From Ariolimax columbianus (lineage: Eukaryota > Mollusca > Gastropoda > Stylommatophora > Arionidae), in NCBI GenBank assembly GCA_036924085.1, contig JAVGWX010000005.1:76521047-76585046 (forward strand): a DNA stretch of 64,000 bases. The letters run 5' to 3'. The notes under the pieces are model-generated. The model saw only the letters and a list, made by a program, of their open reading frames with translations. It ran no database searches and was not told the origin of the DNA. Numbering within the stretch: the first letter of the stretch is position 1; the number at the start of each line of letters is the position of its first letter. Position numbers and translations under genes: made by a program. This document shows, in pieces, positions 1-15,000 of the stretch.

Positions 1-16
1 GGAGCTGGACTGACAG
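1..16 (+). CDS. TMCO4: TMCO4-like exon (3' end of an exon cut by the window edge)
   Basis: Reads G-A-G-L-T plus one base, followed at once by a perfect donor gtaagt. The single leftover G joins GT of the next exon to make Gly, giving GAGLTGYKMKKRVGA, the order known in TMCO4 proteins. The match is short, but the phase and donor support it strongly. Confidence 0.8.
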
Positions 17-3000
17 GTAAGTTATGGAAGTAAATCATGGACAATCAGTAAACAAACAGGAAGATCACTGAAAGCCACAAATTGTAGATTTACATAATGT
101 TAACTTGTAAAGATAGAAACTATCACAACATTGTTCATTTCTGTGGCTGAAATCAGCTGGGAGGATTTATTGGGATAAGGAATAAAGATCGGTTACAATA
201 AACTTTAGATGTACTGAGATCAGACAACGTACATCCAACATGTTTGGTCATTCACTCTTCATGTGAAAATAAACCTTTGCCATACCGATATCAGACAATA
301 TACATCCAACCCATTTGGTCATCCCCTCGTGTTCAAATAAACATATGAGGGGACGGCGTGGCCTAGTGGTTAAGTGGCACGGCTCACAAACCGAAGATGC
401 TGGGTTCGATCCCCATCACAGCACCGGCCGTTACCCCGGGGAAGCAAACCCTTAGAAAATGCAGGAGGAAGCAGACCCTTACATAAAATGCATGCTGAAG
501 TCGGATGCACTGGGCTGACAGGCGCAAAAATAAAAACACAGTGCAACGCACACCGCCTTGGGTATTTGAAAAATAAGGCGACCGCAATAAAAAATAAAAA
601 AAATAAACCTTTGTCGTGCCAATATCAGACGACATACATCCAACCCATTTGGTCTTTCACTCCTCATGTTAACTTGTGCAAGAAAACATCCTGTATACCA
701 AAGCAAGCTAAACCATACTAGATGAGCAACATGCTGTGCATACTCTTTAATGAGTGCCGTTATTGACCCTCAATCCTTACTCCAGAAGGTATAGATGTGC
801 TAGCTATGGCATGAGTGGTTAGCGGACAGAGTGATCTTGTGTGGATTTACTGTCTTAGTCATGCTAGGGTTTGTGAGAATGAAAGAGCTGGCATTCTGAC
901 CTCAGGGGCATACATAGGTGAGACAATGTCAATTTTTTTTTAAATTGTGTTTTTAAGTTGATCAATGGCTGCTTCTTGTATTAAGACACTGCAATCAATG
1001 AGTCAGCGATGCACATTTTGTAAAGTTTTGGAATCATACGTTAGTTCAGGATGGAGCAGGAGTGTGTAGAAACAGCAAACTATGGGGACCATAAGTATCT
1101 AAACTCTTCACCATTTATTGAGAAAGACTAAGCACCTGAGTATCTGCCTAGAGTGCAATGCCATCGATTCTTAACAGAACAGAAATGTACATTCTCAAAT
1201 TTTGTGCCCGTGTGTTCTATTTTGAATGACTGAGGTGAAGTAACAATGCACAGAACGGTCTATAGGATATAGGTGTTTACATGTGACCATTGTTCTAAGA
1301 AAAAAAACAACTTCTAAACCAATCTTCTTCTTCTTCTTCATCGTTCGTTCTCAATCTCCCACTACCAAACCATGGAAGGGTAAGTAGCAGAATGTAGTCC
1401 AGAGAACGGAATGCATTGTGTTGTAGTTTATAGCTTGGCTGCGATATTTGCACCTTTCGGTCCAACACATCCGACTTCAGCAAGCATTTTTTGAGTACCG
1501 GGTTAGCATTCCCTCTCCGATCACTTTTCCTTAGCCAGTCTGCCCTGCTGCAGCCTGTTATCCAGGATCACCGCGTGGAGGTGTAGAAGGGTCTTTGCAG
1601 CTATGGTTCGCTGGCCCTGACACTAGCAGTCAGCTATGGGTCGCTGACCACTGCAGCTCATGCGCTGCTCAGCGTCTTGATCCCCTAAACCAATCAACAA
1701 TGAACAGTTGATTTCTGGAAATATGTGACCTGATTGGGTAACTTATTCTATGTTCTTTTTGGCTCCATATGAGGTGCCACTACAGCTAGCCTGCTAACAG
1801 GAAGCATGTATCGGAACATTAACATGTGCTGTTGGTGGTTTATGTAGCATTATTACATGATGAGGATGCTATTTTTATGCATAACCCTCTTAAGTCACTT
1901 TTCAGGACATGTCAGGAAAATGAAGAAGTAGGTAATATACTGAACTTCTCATGTGCCACTTGCGTTGAGTCAGTTACTTAATGCTACGCTACTATCAATA
2001 TTAGATACCAAAAAACAGTAACTATTTTTGATCACTGTAAGACATAAAGTGAAATTTTGATTGATTGAATTTGGACAACATAATTGTAGAAAAATGGCAT
2101 CCAGACTTCATGATTTGAAAAATAATACTTCAATTTGACAAAAATAATGTACAAAAAGATTTACAGCCGTACATTAAAGGGAATCCAAAATACCTGTCAG
2201 AACCCATCTTCCAAGAGGAACCAGACAAGAATTTGAGGAGAGTGACTGTTGACAGCCTGGGGGAGGCACCTACCTCCTACCAGGCGAGTCAGCAGGGTTG
2301 CGGATTGGTGAAAGAATAAATAAGCAGTCGTGGACAAAAACGGGTCGGCAGGCATGGAGGCTGTAAGAAGGCAGCCCCTCCACCATGCAAAGACACAACA
2401 GGCTAATCACCTGTTTGTCTTAAAAAAATTATTACAAGTCAAAACATAGAGAAAACCGGACTGACCTCAACGGCGACGAACAGGCGAGAAATAAGGACCA
2501 CGATTTACCGAACATGGAATGTACGAAGTATAAACGGAAAAGAACATGAACTAATGGAGGAGATGAAGAGAGCAAAATTGACAGTCCTGGCACTTACAGA
2601 AATAAAGAAAAAGGGACAGGGCGTTCTGGATCATGATGGCAACATGCTATACTACAGCGGAGTTCCCATGAGTGAACGAGCCAGGGCAGGGGTTGGTTGT
2701 ATAGTGAATGGTAACAGCAAAGCAAACATTAAAGGATGGAAGTTCATTTCAGAACGACTGATGGTTCTAAGTCTACAAGAGGAGGATAGTCAAATGGATA
2801 TTGTCACTGTGTATGCACCAAACGAAGATGAGAGCACTGACATAAAAGATGAATTTTATGAGCTCCTTCAAAGGACCATTGACGATTGCCATAATGAAAT
2901 ACTTCTCCTTGGAGACTTCAACGCAAGAGTTTGAAACGACTATTCTAGATGGGATGGAGTGATCGGTAGGTATGGAGAAGATGTCTTAAATGACAATGGA

Positions 3001-6000
3001 AAATGACTGCTCAGATATTGCAGAGAACAAAACCTTGTTATTACAAATACAAGGTTTCCACACAAGCGTATCCATGCCTACACAAGATGTGAGCCGGAAA
3101 GAAATGAAAGATCCATAATTGACTATGCAATAGTGAGGAAAACTGATCTCAAGTATGTAAATGATGCTAGGGTGTTCAGAGGACCAGAGATAGGAAGCGA
3201 CCACTACCTAGTTAAAATACAGAGAGAAATTGAAAAACACTATCCAGCTAGGCAACACCCATCAGCAAGCATGAAACATAATACACGAGGAGAAAATAAA
3301 ATTAAGGCTTACAAACTACGAGAACCAGATGTTAAGAGGAGATACCAAAGGCCCATAACAACAGCAATAGAAAGGATAGAGGAATCTGAAGAAGATATGG
3401 AAATGCTTTGGGTAAAATTTAAAGACATCCTCAAAGAGGCTGCAGCAGAGGCATGCGGTCAAACCAAAGAAGGGTGGAAGAGAAAGAGTACACGACGGTG
3501 GACAGAAGAAGTGAAAACAATAATACGAGAAAAGAAAAAGGCATGGAAACAATACCTAGGGACTAGGAATACAGAAGAACAAACAAAGAAATATAAAGAA
3601 TATGTAAATTTAAGAACAGAAGCAAAGAAGACTGTGCTCAAGGCCCAACAGAAATCCTGGGAAGAATTTGGAGAGAAACTGGAAAATAATGCTGGAGAAA
3701 ACCAGAAACTGTTCTACAGGACCTTAAATAACATGAGGAAGGAAAAGGAAAGCCCCCTGAAATTTTGTTAAAAATAAACAAGGTGCGCTGTTGACTGCCT
3801 CAGAAGAGGTAATGAACAGATGGAAAGAATATTTCTCAGATCTCCTTGGAGTGGAGGAAAACCAAGCTCGGGAAGTAACAGTCCCAATTCAAGAAGAGGG
3901 AGCCATGGAGGGAAACAATAATATCATAATGGAAGAACTAAAGGCAGTATTGGAGAAAATTAAGATTGGTAAAGCAGCAGGACATGATGGTATAACACCA
4001 GAAATGGTTAAATACATGGGAGTGGCAGGAGAGATGCTATTCATGAAGATTCTCAAGGCAGCTTGGCGCCACAAGAAGATACCAAGAGACTGGGAGGTTG
4101 CAATAATAATACCAATATTTGAAAAGGGCGACAATCGACAATGTGAAAATCACAGAGGTATTTCCCTTCTCAGTGTCCCCGGGAAAGTCTACTCTAGGAT
4201 TCTAGAACGGCGATTAAGAGGTCTAGCAGAGCCAAATATGGATGAAACTCAATGTGGGTTTTGGGCAAATAGAAGTACTCAAGATCTTATCTTTACAATC
4301 AGACAGCTAAGTGAAAAGGCTCTTGAATATGATAAAGAGATGTATCTCTGCTTTTTGGATTTGGAGAAAGCATTTGATAAAGTTCCTTGGGACAAACTCT
4401 GGGAGTGCCTGACAAGGAAGAACATCCCAGGACCCCTGATCTCTGCCATACAGAGTGTCTATAAAACATGCAGAAATTATGTGCGGACATCAAATCAAAA
4501 GTCAGGGGAGTTCAAGACCACTAGCGGAGTAAGACAGGGGGACATTCTATCACCGTACCTTTTCATACTCTTCATGGATGAAGTCATCAAAGCCTGCAAG
4601 GAACGGACGAAAAAGTATGAAGTAGGGTACTGGAAGATGAGACCAAGTTACATATCGGAACTAGCATTTGCAGACGATGTGGCCCTGATCATGAAAACCG
4701 AAGCACATCTCCAGATCAACTTGCAGGTCTGGGAAGAAGAGTTGAAGAAGAGAGGAATGCACATCAGCAACTCCAAAACAAAAACCATGATGATCGCCAG
4801 AGATGAAAAGAGACATCAGATAACCCTGGGAACACGAGCACTAGAGCAGGTCAGCAACTTTAAATATCTAGGAGTGGTAATAGATAGCAGGGGAGGAATC
4901 AAAGAGGAGTTAACTGCACGAAGGGCAGCAGCATGTAGACTGTTCCATGCAATAAACAAAGGTTTCCTCAGTAGAAGAGAAATAAACAGGAAAACAAAGA
5001 TGGATGTATACTGCTCGACCTATGTGCCTGTCCTGACATATGGATGTGAGTCATGGGCAATGACTACAGCCCAAGAAAGGCAATTACAAACTTCAGAAAT
5101 GAGGTACCTAAGAAAGGCGATTCAGGTGACGAAAAGGGACAAGATTCGTAACTAGACAATACGTAGCAATCTTGAAGTTCAACCCCTGCAGACACAAGTG
5201 GAGCAGTCCCAACTACAGTGGTTTGGCCATGTCTGTAGAATGGAAGAAGATCGGATACCAAAGCGGTCATGGGAGATCAAAAGTCAAGGACGCAGACCCC
5301 GAGGACGTCGTAAAGTACATTGGGAAGACAACATACAACAGTCCCTAAGTGATAGAGGGCTGGATTGGAAAGAGGCCAGGAAAAAGATGGCGGATAGAGC
5401 AGTGTGGTGTTCTCTTTGGCAAACCTCCACACCTCACGGTAGAAGAGGAGCGACTAAGTAAGTAAGACTGTTGATAGTCCTATCTTTCAACTGATACTAG
5501 TCATTAATTTGAGGAGAGTGACTGTCAGTAGCTCTATCTTCCAAGAGGAAGCAGACAAGAATTTGAGGAGAGTGACTGTCAGTAGCTCTATCTTCCAAGA
5601 GGAAGCAGACAAGAATTTGAGGAGAGTGACTGTCAGTAGCTCTATCTTCCAAGAGGAAGCAGACAAGAATTTGAGGAGAGTGACTGTCAGTAGCTCTATC
5701 TTCCAAGAGGAAGCAGACAAGAATTTGAGGAGAGTGACTGTCAGTAGCTCTATCTTCCAAGAGGAAGCAGACAAGAATTTGAGGAGAGTGACTGTCAGTA
5801 GCTCTATCTTCCAAGAGGAACCAGACAAGAATTTGAGGAGAGTGACTGTCAGTAGCTCTATCTTCCAAGAGGAAGCAGACAAGAATTTGAGGAGAGTGAC
5901 TGTCAGTAGCTCTATCTTCCAAGAGGAAGCAGACAAGAATTTGAGGAGAGTGACTGTCGGTAGCTCTATCTTCCAAGAGGAACCAGACAAGAATTTGAGG

Positions 6001-9000
6001 AGAGTGACTGTCGGTAGCTCTATCTTCCAAGAGGAACCAGACAAGAATTTGAGGAGAGTGACTGTCAGTAGCTCTATCTTCCAAGAGGAACCAGACAAGA
6101 ATTTGAGGAGAGTGACTGTCAGTAGCTCTATCTTCCAAGAGGAACCAGACAAGAATTTGAGGAGAGTGACTGTCGGTAGCTCTATCTTCCAAGAGGAACC
6201 AGACAAGAATTTGAGGAGAGTGACTGTCGGTAGCTCTATCTTCCAAGAGGAAGCAGACAAGAATTTGAGGAGAGTGACTGTCAGTAGCTCTATCTTCCAA
6301 GAGGAAGCAGACAAGAATTTGAGGAGAGTGACTGTCAGTAGCTCTATCTTCCAAGAGGAAGCAGACAAGAATTTGAGGAGAGTGACTGTCAGTAGCTCTA
6401 TCTTCCAAGAGGAACCAGACAAGAATTTGAGGAGAGTGACTGTCAGTAGCTCTATCTTCCAAGAGGAAGCAGACAAGAATTTGAGGAGAGTGACTGTCAG
6501 TAGCTCTATCTTCCAAGAGGAAGCAGACAAGAATTTGAGGAGAGTGACTGTCAGTAGCTCTATCTTCCAAGAGGAAGCAGACAAGAATTTGAGGAGAGTG
6601 ACTGTCAGTAGCTCTATCTTCCAAGAGGAACCAGACAAGAATTTGAGGAGAGTGACTGTCAGTAGCTCTATCTTCCAAGAGGAAGCAGACAAGAATTTGA
6701 GGAGAGTGACTGTCAGTAGCTCTATCTTCCAAGAGGAAGCAGACAAGAATTTGAGGAGAGTGTCTGTCGGTAGCTCTATCTTCCAAGAGGAACCAGACAA
6801 GAATTTGAGGAGAGTGACTGTCAGTAGCTCTATCTTCCAAGAGGAAGCAGACAAGAATTTGAGGAGAGTGACTGTCGGTAGCTCTATCTTCCAAGAGGAA
6901 CCAGACAAGAATTTGAAGAGAGTGACTGTCAGTAGCTCTATCTTCCAAGAGGAAGCAGACAAGAATTTGAGGAGAGTGACTGTCGGTAGCTCTATCTTCC
7001 AAGAGGAACCAGACAAGAATTGAGGAGAGTGACTGTCGGTAGCTCTATCTTCCAAGAGGAAGCAGACAAGAATTTGAGGAGAGTGACTGTCGACAGTCCT
7101 ATATTCTAAGGGGTACCAGAAAGAAGTTGCCAAGTCTTGTATTGTGAAAATGCTGAGAGGGACCACATCTTCAAACGTGCATCTTTTTGTTTAATGTAGC
7201 CAATCTCTTTACCACACACTCGTGTGCTTAATGGAGCCATACAATTTTTGCATTTTACGTTTTTGCTTAATGTAGCCGTAACATTTTGCAAAGCACTTTT
7301 TTGCTTAATTTTGTTCGTAGCATCTTAACATTGCTTTTTTTTTAGGTTACAAGATGAAAAAGAGAGTTGGCGCTGTTGAAGAGTTTCGGTTCGAACCCCT
7401 GATGGGTGGCTCAGGACTGAGGGTTAACTCTCTGACCAAACAGTTGCATATCACCATTGCTGTTACAGGCTGGCTGAGTGATAAACAGAGAGGTTATTAG
7501 ATTAAATTAGTATAATTTCATTTAACCTTTGACTGTTATCTTGTTCTTAATTTAAATTCAAGTTCATAAGCTTATTCCTTTTTTTAACTTGCATTCTTCT
7601 TCTTCGTACGCTGTCAGACGTCAACCTGTATTTGTTCGAAGAAAGCAGCTGTCGACACTGCCATAGAGCTTGTCTAGTGTTGCCACTGGTGATGGCCACA
7701 TGTGCTTTCTCTGGTCCTTGTATGTTGGGCAGTTTTGCAGCAGATGTTCAGCGGTCATTTTCCCTGTACCACAAGTGCATTCGTCAGTGCCACCTATCTT
7801 CAGTTTATTGAATAGGTGGTACCTCAGTTTGTTGTGGCCTGTGCGGAGTTTGAAGACCACGACCTGCTCTCTTCTGTTCAACTGGTAATAGGCATAATTT
7901 TTTGTGTAGTCAGTATGTTCTGTTTCCCATTTGGCCATGTATCTGGCCCTAATAAGCCATTTGGACTCTTCGTAGGTCACACTAGAATCTGGTTGTGGTA
8001 GTCTTGCACCTTCTTTTGCCAGTCTGTCTGCCTCCTCGTTGCCTTGGATGTTACAGTGGAATGGAACCCACTGTACCACTCCTCTTTTTGGTGCGGACTG
8101 CTGGCATAGTTGACAGAGTACTGCTCTTAAATCATTAAGTTCAGTATTTTTTCTGGCTTTTTAGTGCTGTAACTACGGCCAGGGCATCTGTAAACAGGAC
8201 TATCTGGCTTTCATTGCTTTCGCCTGTCAGCATTGCTTCTACTGCAGCCCTCAGTGCCTCTGCCTCCGCTCTGAAATTTCTTGAGAATTTTTCAGTTGCC
8301 ACTGACAGTGTTATTTTTCTACCATTTTGTAGGCTCAGGAATACCCCTGCTCCTCCGTTCTGTGTTGTGTTTGTTACAGAACCGTCGGTGAATGCATGGG
8401 TCCAGTCCATGCTTGCGTAGTTTTCCGTTATGTACCTCAGGGTTATGTCTCTTCTTTCTTTTTCAGTCTGGCTGTTCTTGTTTCCAATTCCTGGTATATT
8501 TTCTACCACCTCCGGAATGATATGCTGCTTCCAGGTGGGTTTGCATACAGTAGGGATGGGCTTTGGTATTGTTACAGTGTTCATAAAGTCTTCGCTCATC
8601 TTTGCTTTGGCTATTTCTGCAAAGTGTCTCTGCTTTAGTTTCCCATTTCCAAATCTATTTAGTCTCTGGTGCATTGGATGGTCTGTCATTTATCTGAGAT
8701 TCTCTGCTTTGCTGTTGGGCTCTGCAGTCTCTTCATCGGTCATGGATTGCAGATTTGTAATCTTTTCAAGTTCTACAATTGGCATTAACTTCATGCCTCC
8801 TGTTACAACTCTCATGGCTTGGTTTTGAAGTTTGCTAATTTTATCAAAGTTTGCTTTTGCTGCTGTTGTCCATGCCGAAATTCCATACTCGAGAACTGGT
8901 CTCAATTTTCCAGTGTACAGTTTCTTTAGTATTCTTTCGTCTGCTCCCCAGCTTGTGCCAGCAAGTTTCCTCATGATTGCCATTCTTTGTCTTGCTCTCA

Positions 9001-12000
9001 TTCAGTTTCTCTCGATCTGACTTTTCTATGTCATGTGCCGATCAAATCTGACTCCCAAGTAGTTTGGGTTGTCATTTGGCCGCAGATATTTGCAGTTAAG
9101 ACTTATTTTGGTGTTCTGTGGTTTATTTGAAAGCGAGAATATCGTACATGTTGTTTTTTTCTCATTTATTTTAACCAGCCATGAGTTCGCCCACTCCTCC
9201 AACGATGTTAGGGCCTGCTGCATCTGATTGTTTGCTACGGTGAGATTTTTTTCAGAGGTCCACATAGCCAGATCGTCTGCAAACATGGTGCTGTGGACTC
9301 TTCTTGGTATATTCTCTGTGATGGTGTTTATATATACCAGGAAAAGTGTGGGTGACAGTACCCCTCCTTTGGGTACTCCTTGCTTCAGTGTCACCTTTTT
9401 GCTCATCTGCCCTTGTACTTGAACTCTGGCTGTTCTGTTTTCAAGGTAGTGGCTGATCCATCTGTACATTTTTCCAGATACTTCACTTCTTCGTAGCTTG
9501 ACTTTAAGTCCCTCTTTCCACACCTTGTCAAATGCCTTCTCTAGATCCACCCAAACCGCTACTGTATCCTTTTTCTCTTGGTAAGCATCCTCTATTTCCT
9601 GTGCTATGAGAGTGATCTGGTCCTCAGTTGATCTGTGTTGTCTAAATCCTGTTTGCTGTGGAATTAATGTGTGTTTTTCTTCCAGGTGCCACATCAGTCT
9701 GGTGTTTATCATATGCTCCATCAGTTTACCTACACAGCTCAGTAGACTGATATGCCTGTATCTATTTGGATCTGTTCTATCTTTTTCTTTCTTTGGTACT
9801 GGTATAAGTACATCATCTTTCCATGCCTGCGGTACAATTCCCCTTTTCCAGCTTTGGTTCAGGACTGATAGTAACTTCCTTTTTGCTGTTTGGCCCAACC
9901 CCATCAGCATTTTGTTTGTTACCCCATCTTTTCCGGGCGATTTCCTTTTCTTTAAAGTTCTCATGGCCTCATCCATTTCATTCATTGTTAGTTTTGCCAT
10001 CATGTGCTCCTCTGGTGCAATCTTGATGTTGTCGTGGCTCTTTTGTTTATCACTAATGTCTGTATGCCTGTCTGTAGGGACATCAATGTAGTTTGCTCTG
10101 GTATAATGTTCTATAAAGGCGTTTGCTGCTTTTTTTCCGGTAAGCATGTTGTCGCCCTGCTTGATGGTAATTTGTTTATTTGATTGTGTTTCGTCATTCA
10201 TGGTTCTAACTAAATTCCATAGTTTCTTCCCTTCTTTATATAAATTGAGGCTTTCTGTTTTGTTTTTCCAGCTGCCTCTTGTTATTTGGTTCAGTGTTCC
10301 TTTGTATTTTGCAGTGATGGCCTTGAGGGCGATATTTGCTTCCATAGATTGCTCTCTCTCTGCCATGTTCCTAGCATTTGAGACTTCATCTTCCGCTTTC
10401 TGCAGTTAACGATTCCAATATAGCTTGTAGTCTTTCCTTGCCCCTCTTGGGATGTTTTCGGTGGCTGCTAGCAGTATTACTTTGCCTAGGCTTTCCACCA
10501 TAGGTTTCATAAGTTTATTTCGTGTGTTGATGGTTTCGCACAATCCATCTGTCAGCATTGCAAATCTGTCCTAGTCGGCTCGTCTATAGTTCCAACGTGG
10601 CAGCGGTTTTATTTCCTGGGGGCCTACTTCCATATCAATTTCTAGCCTAATTGGGCTGTGGTTGCTACCTGCCAGTTGGTCGAGCACCTGACGATCTATT
10701 TTGTGGAACTTGCATTCCATTTTAAGAATTTGTTTTGTTGTTATAAGAAACAATAATCATTATATTTGAATGTAGAGTATTTTAAACCTAATTTGGCTAC
10801 TCCTCTTCTACCATAGGCTATAGAGGTCTTTTCTTTTCTATGTGGCTTGTCCTCATTTAGCCCTTGGTGCATTGAACTTGCTCTCATTTAGCCCTTTGTC
10901 CATCAAGTTTGTCCTCATTTAACTATTTGAGGATTTAGCTTGCCCTCATTTAGCCCTTGGTACGTTGAGCTTGCCCTCATTTAGCCCTTGGTACATTGAG
11001 CTTAATTGAGCTTACCCTCATTTAGCCCTTGGTACATTGAGCTTGCCCTCATTTAGCTCTTGGTACATTGAGCTTGCCCTCATTTAGCCCTTTGTACATT
11101 GAGCTTGCCCTCATTTAGCTCTTGATACATTGACTTTGTCCTCATTTAGCTCTTGGTACATTGAGCTTGCCCTCATTTAGCCCTTTGCCCACCAAGCATG
11201 CCCTCATTTAGCCTTTTGACCTTTGAGCTTGCCCTTATTTAGTCCTTCATACAATAAGCTTGCCCTAATTTAGCCCTTGGTACATTGAACTTGTTTAATA
11301 TGGCCATTGAACTTGTACTCATGTGACCCTTGGTTTATTGAGCTTGTTCTCATGCAACGCATATTGCTGATCCATCTGTGAAAACATGTATCCACGATTG
11401 TTGCTGATCCATCTGTGTGGGCATGTATCTGTGATTGTTGCTGATCTATCTGTGTAGGTATGTATCTGGGATTGTTGTTGATCCATCTGTGTAGGCATGT
11501 ATCTGTGATTGTTGCTGATCGATTTGTGTAAGCATATATTCACAATTGTTTTGGATAGTTTTCTTTGATCATATTTAGAATTACCTACACAATGACATAT
11601 GATTCATAAAAATCTATGAATATTACACCTTTACTCAAAGTAACAACAAATGAATACAAATTAGTAATGCCATAGAATGTTTTTCATTTCAGTAGCTCAT
11701 CTGTTAAACCATTGTTAGTGAAACCACTACTGATATGGGTACAGGCTTTCTAAAGAGGGGCCAGCTGTAATGGTGGCCCAAAGCTTCACTTGGAGCGAAA
11801 AGGTCAATCATTAAAATCATCATCTATCACACAGATTTCAAACAGCCTTGGGAGAACCTATATGAGTCCAAAGAGCAGTACGCCCTCTGTTGGGAGACCA
11901 AGTACTTGGTTCAGATGGGCGAAGCTTTAAGCTACATCTTTAACTCTGCCATGACGATGGCTGCTAAAGAGGCACTCAAGTTTACTGTGCTTCGGGGTGA

Positions 12001-15000
12001 GTCTACTTCATCATCAAAACCTTTTAGCTCCCTGGGGAGCACATGCCTTCACCAAATATATGCCAAGTCCTCCTGTCCTTAGCCACCAGTTCCAGTTCTG
12101 TACACATCTTGTTTCTTTTATGTGTGTCTGAACCTCTCTTCTCCAGTAATACAGATTCCCTGCAACTTTCTCTGCGTTGTGCCATTAGCCCTCTTGACAG
12201 ATGACCCTCTTCTGACTTGGAAGATAAGAAAAAATAAAGTGAAAAAAATGGTAAATAAGAATGGTCAAATACCGCACTGAGACAAAAACACAAACGAAAC
12301 CCACGTTACGACCAATATGCCTTCATCAGGGACAACGAACAACAACAATAATGAACTAGCGAATCATAGAAGATGGTAAAAATAAAAAAATTGGGGATGT
12401 TAGCATATAAGGAGAAAATAGGATACTTAACTGAGAAAACATCATATCACTCCTTCTCAGGTTAGATGCAGGAATGCAAGTGATAGACAAAAGTGAGATG
12501 AAGAAGCCAGGAGGGCATAAAAGGTGGGAAGCAGCAGGTTAAACCAGTAGCGGCCAAATAATGAAAAAGACCAAATGATGTATGTAGAGAGGAAAAAAGA
12601 AAGGCAAATGGATGGAGGCCAGCATGAGATGAATTGTACATTTCTTTTCACTTGGCTTGTTCATATTTAGTTATGTTATTATTGAGGAAGTCAGCCCCAT
12701 GCCAAACACTCTTTAGTCACCTCTTATGATATGCTTGACAGGTTTACAGTGTTACAATTTCTTACTCCCTTTCAGGCCCTGGCAAAAGACATGTGGAATC
12801 TATGTCAGCTCCTCTGAATAGTTTGCATCATCTTTGCTCATAGTTTCTGTATAAATGACTGGGTTTGATTGCCATGGTTATTGACTTACTGTTATGAAAG
12901 GCAAGGCCGTCAGGAGTGAATTGCTTACTCAATTCTGACAAGATGGTCAGACCTAGTACACACAAATATCTAACACTTCATCCTCAACAGCGGTGCTGGC
13001 TGTTGTTGTGAAAACCACCTGTACTCAGTTAATTCAACTCTTGACGAATTTCTTTGGTGTCAGGCAACAGTGTTCCTGAGACGAACTTGAGAATCTGGAC
13101 CAAGGTCCTCCTAGCTTTAGGGTAATCTGAGACTCCGCAGTAAGCTCACATTTATGGGTATGCACTGTCGATCCCAGATCCCAATCTGGCTAGCCAAACT
13201 GCTATGACACTGCCTGTTTCTAGAAACCATGGAGAGGACATGAGGTTGTGTCTTAACCAGTACTAGCTGGACTATCCAGCGTTGTCCAAGATAATTATGT
13301 ATGAACATGTTTAATTTTGTTAGTCCCCTCTCTCATATCCCCATTGTGCTCTCTGCTTGTCCTCATTCCCGCCCATCTCTTCCCTTCTTCCCCCCCCCCC
13401 CAATCAACTTGCCCATTGATTATGCTGTGCAGCCTGCTCATGCTCATCTCTCTCCCCTTTAATTTTCCCATCACCTCGCCATTCTCCCTCCCACAATCAG
13501 TGACCTCTGTCTATCTATAACCCACCTCAGTCAATTTACTAATTAAATGTTAGTTTATTCTAAATCAATGATAAGTAAACAAACCACAGCTGTTGCCCGA
13601 TCCAAGTTCAGGGGAAAAAACCTTCTACCATTTTTATTTCAATACATACAACCCGCTGATGATGACGTCATGATTCAATCAGCCAATCAAATCTCTGTCA
13701 CACACGTCGGACAAACAGGCAGACAGACATACAGACTTCGAAGCAATATTATAGTGATGTATCACCTGACGTAAGTCTACAGTGTTGTTGAATCCCCACA
13801 ATGAATAATTTCACTCTTTTGTGCTCTCTGAAAAGAACATTAAGTGGGAATTCTTGGCCAGAATATTTTACCTGACCCTGACAGACATGTCCGATCATTA
13901 TGTTTTGCCTGACCGGACATTAGTCTCTTCTTCGTCTACTGTGAAACCACTTACCATTTCCTTATAATTTTGTTTCTCCACCACTGAGTTCATGCAGCCT
14001 CATTTTATGGATGGAGAACAGAACCACTGCACCCTACTATTATCATAATTTTTATGGTCTTTCTCCAGTAGAAGCATAGGGCAACAACAAATCGGACATA
14101 ATGTAGCTATTAAAATCATCTGCCAGAACGCTGATGCCAAATAAGGGAATACTAAAATCCTGGGAATCAATCAAGCGAATCAGTGCCTGTTGCCATGTAA
14201 CCAAAAGCTATCCTTTTCTTCTGCAAATCTATCTGGTTGGCCTTTGAATGAGCTGTCTCATGTCTTCCCTGTATTGCTTTTAGGACTCATATTTGACCAT
14301 TAATAGTAAGTTTGTAGGTGATATCTTTCATGCGGTTACGGGGCTTGGTGAAGGTGCACCCTGCCTTTGGCAGTGCTGGTAACTGCTAGTCTGTCATTAT
14401 GTGAGGTCTTTTTACAGGTTGTTTCCCACCACCACCTCTAGGAGATATGTTAACATCAATGGTTGAGGTCAATTAATTAGAACAGATCTAGGGAAATGAG
14501 AACATTTGATCACATGGTCGGAGTATGGGACCCACCGCTGCAGGTAGTTTTCTCACAGGTAGCCTGCAATTATTTACTTTTGTTGTGTTAATTTATTTAG
14601 TAATTTATTTTGTGTCACTGTGGTCAAGAGGTAAGGCAATCGTCTCTCAAAGCGAAACATTGGACGATCCAATCCTGGAAGTATCAAGCGACCCCTGATC
14701 TGAAGAGAGGAGGGATCAGAGTGCCTACATCTTGAATTGCTTCCAGATGTCTCGACTTATGGCTTTGCACTGGTAGCTCGGGACCAGAGAGTGTGGTTGA
14801 TAACCTGCGCAGTTCCATCCTCACTATAATCCAAATATAGCGCAAGTTACATCATCAATACAAAACCATTTGATGATCTCACCATCTTTGCTTGCGATGG
14901 GCAACTAACTAAGCACTTTATTTTATGTGATGAGATTGCCCGTCTCATGCACAATCCTTTACAGTCCTCCTCTCTTTTGGTTGGTATACATTGTATGGTT

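Larger units (their letters stand above)
17..7345 (+). other. TMCO4-like intron (7.3 kb)
   Basis: GT-AG intron in phase 1 with the acceptor after an ttgctttttttttag tract. It contains an RTE-like LINE, a 54-bp minisatellite and two SINEs. Between these (about 690-1310, 1700-2200 and 7110-7345) I see no gene. At 820-915 there is a fragment resembling the dispersed pieces at 40.8, 41.7 and 43.7 kb (shared text around tactgtcttagtcatgctag). Confidence 0.8.

Noticed and set aside
349..430. A tRNA gene (also at 17930-18040, 20330-20400, 40430-40500 and 59220-59308)
   Set aside because: Heads have A and B boxes, but stems are imperfect. Each is joined to a non-tRNA body with a tail, and families A and C show target duplications. 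They are SINEs.
5487..7166. Long open frames of 500-560 codons on both strands
   Set aside because: They follow the 54-bp period (18 codons) of the minisatellite and exist in three frames with no start context or homology. Not genes.
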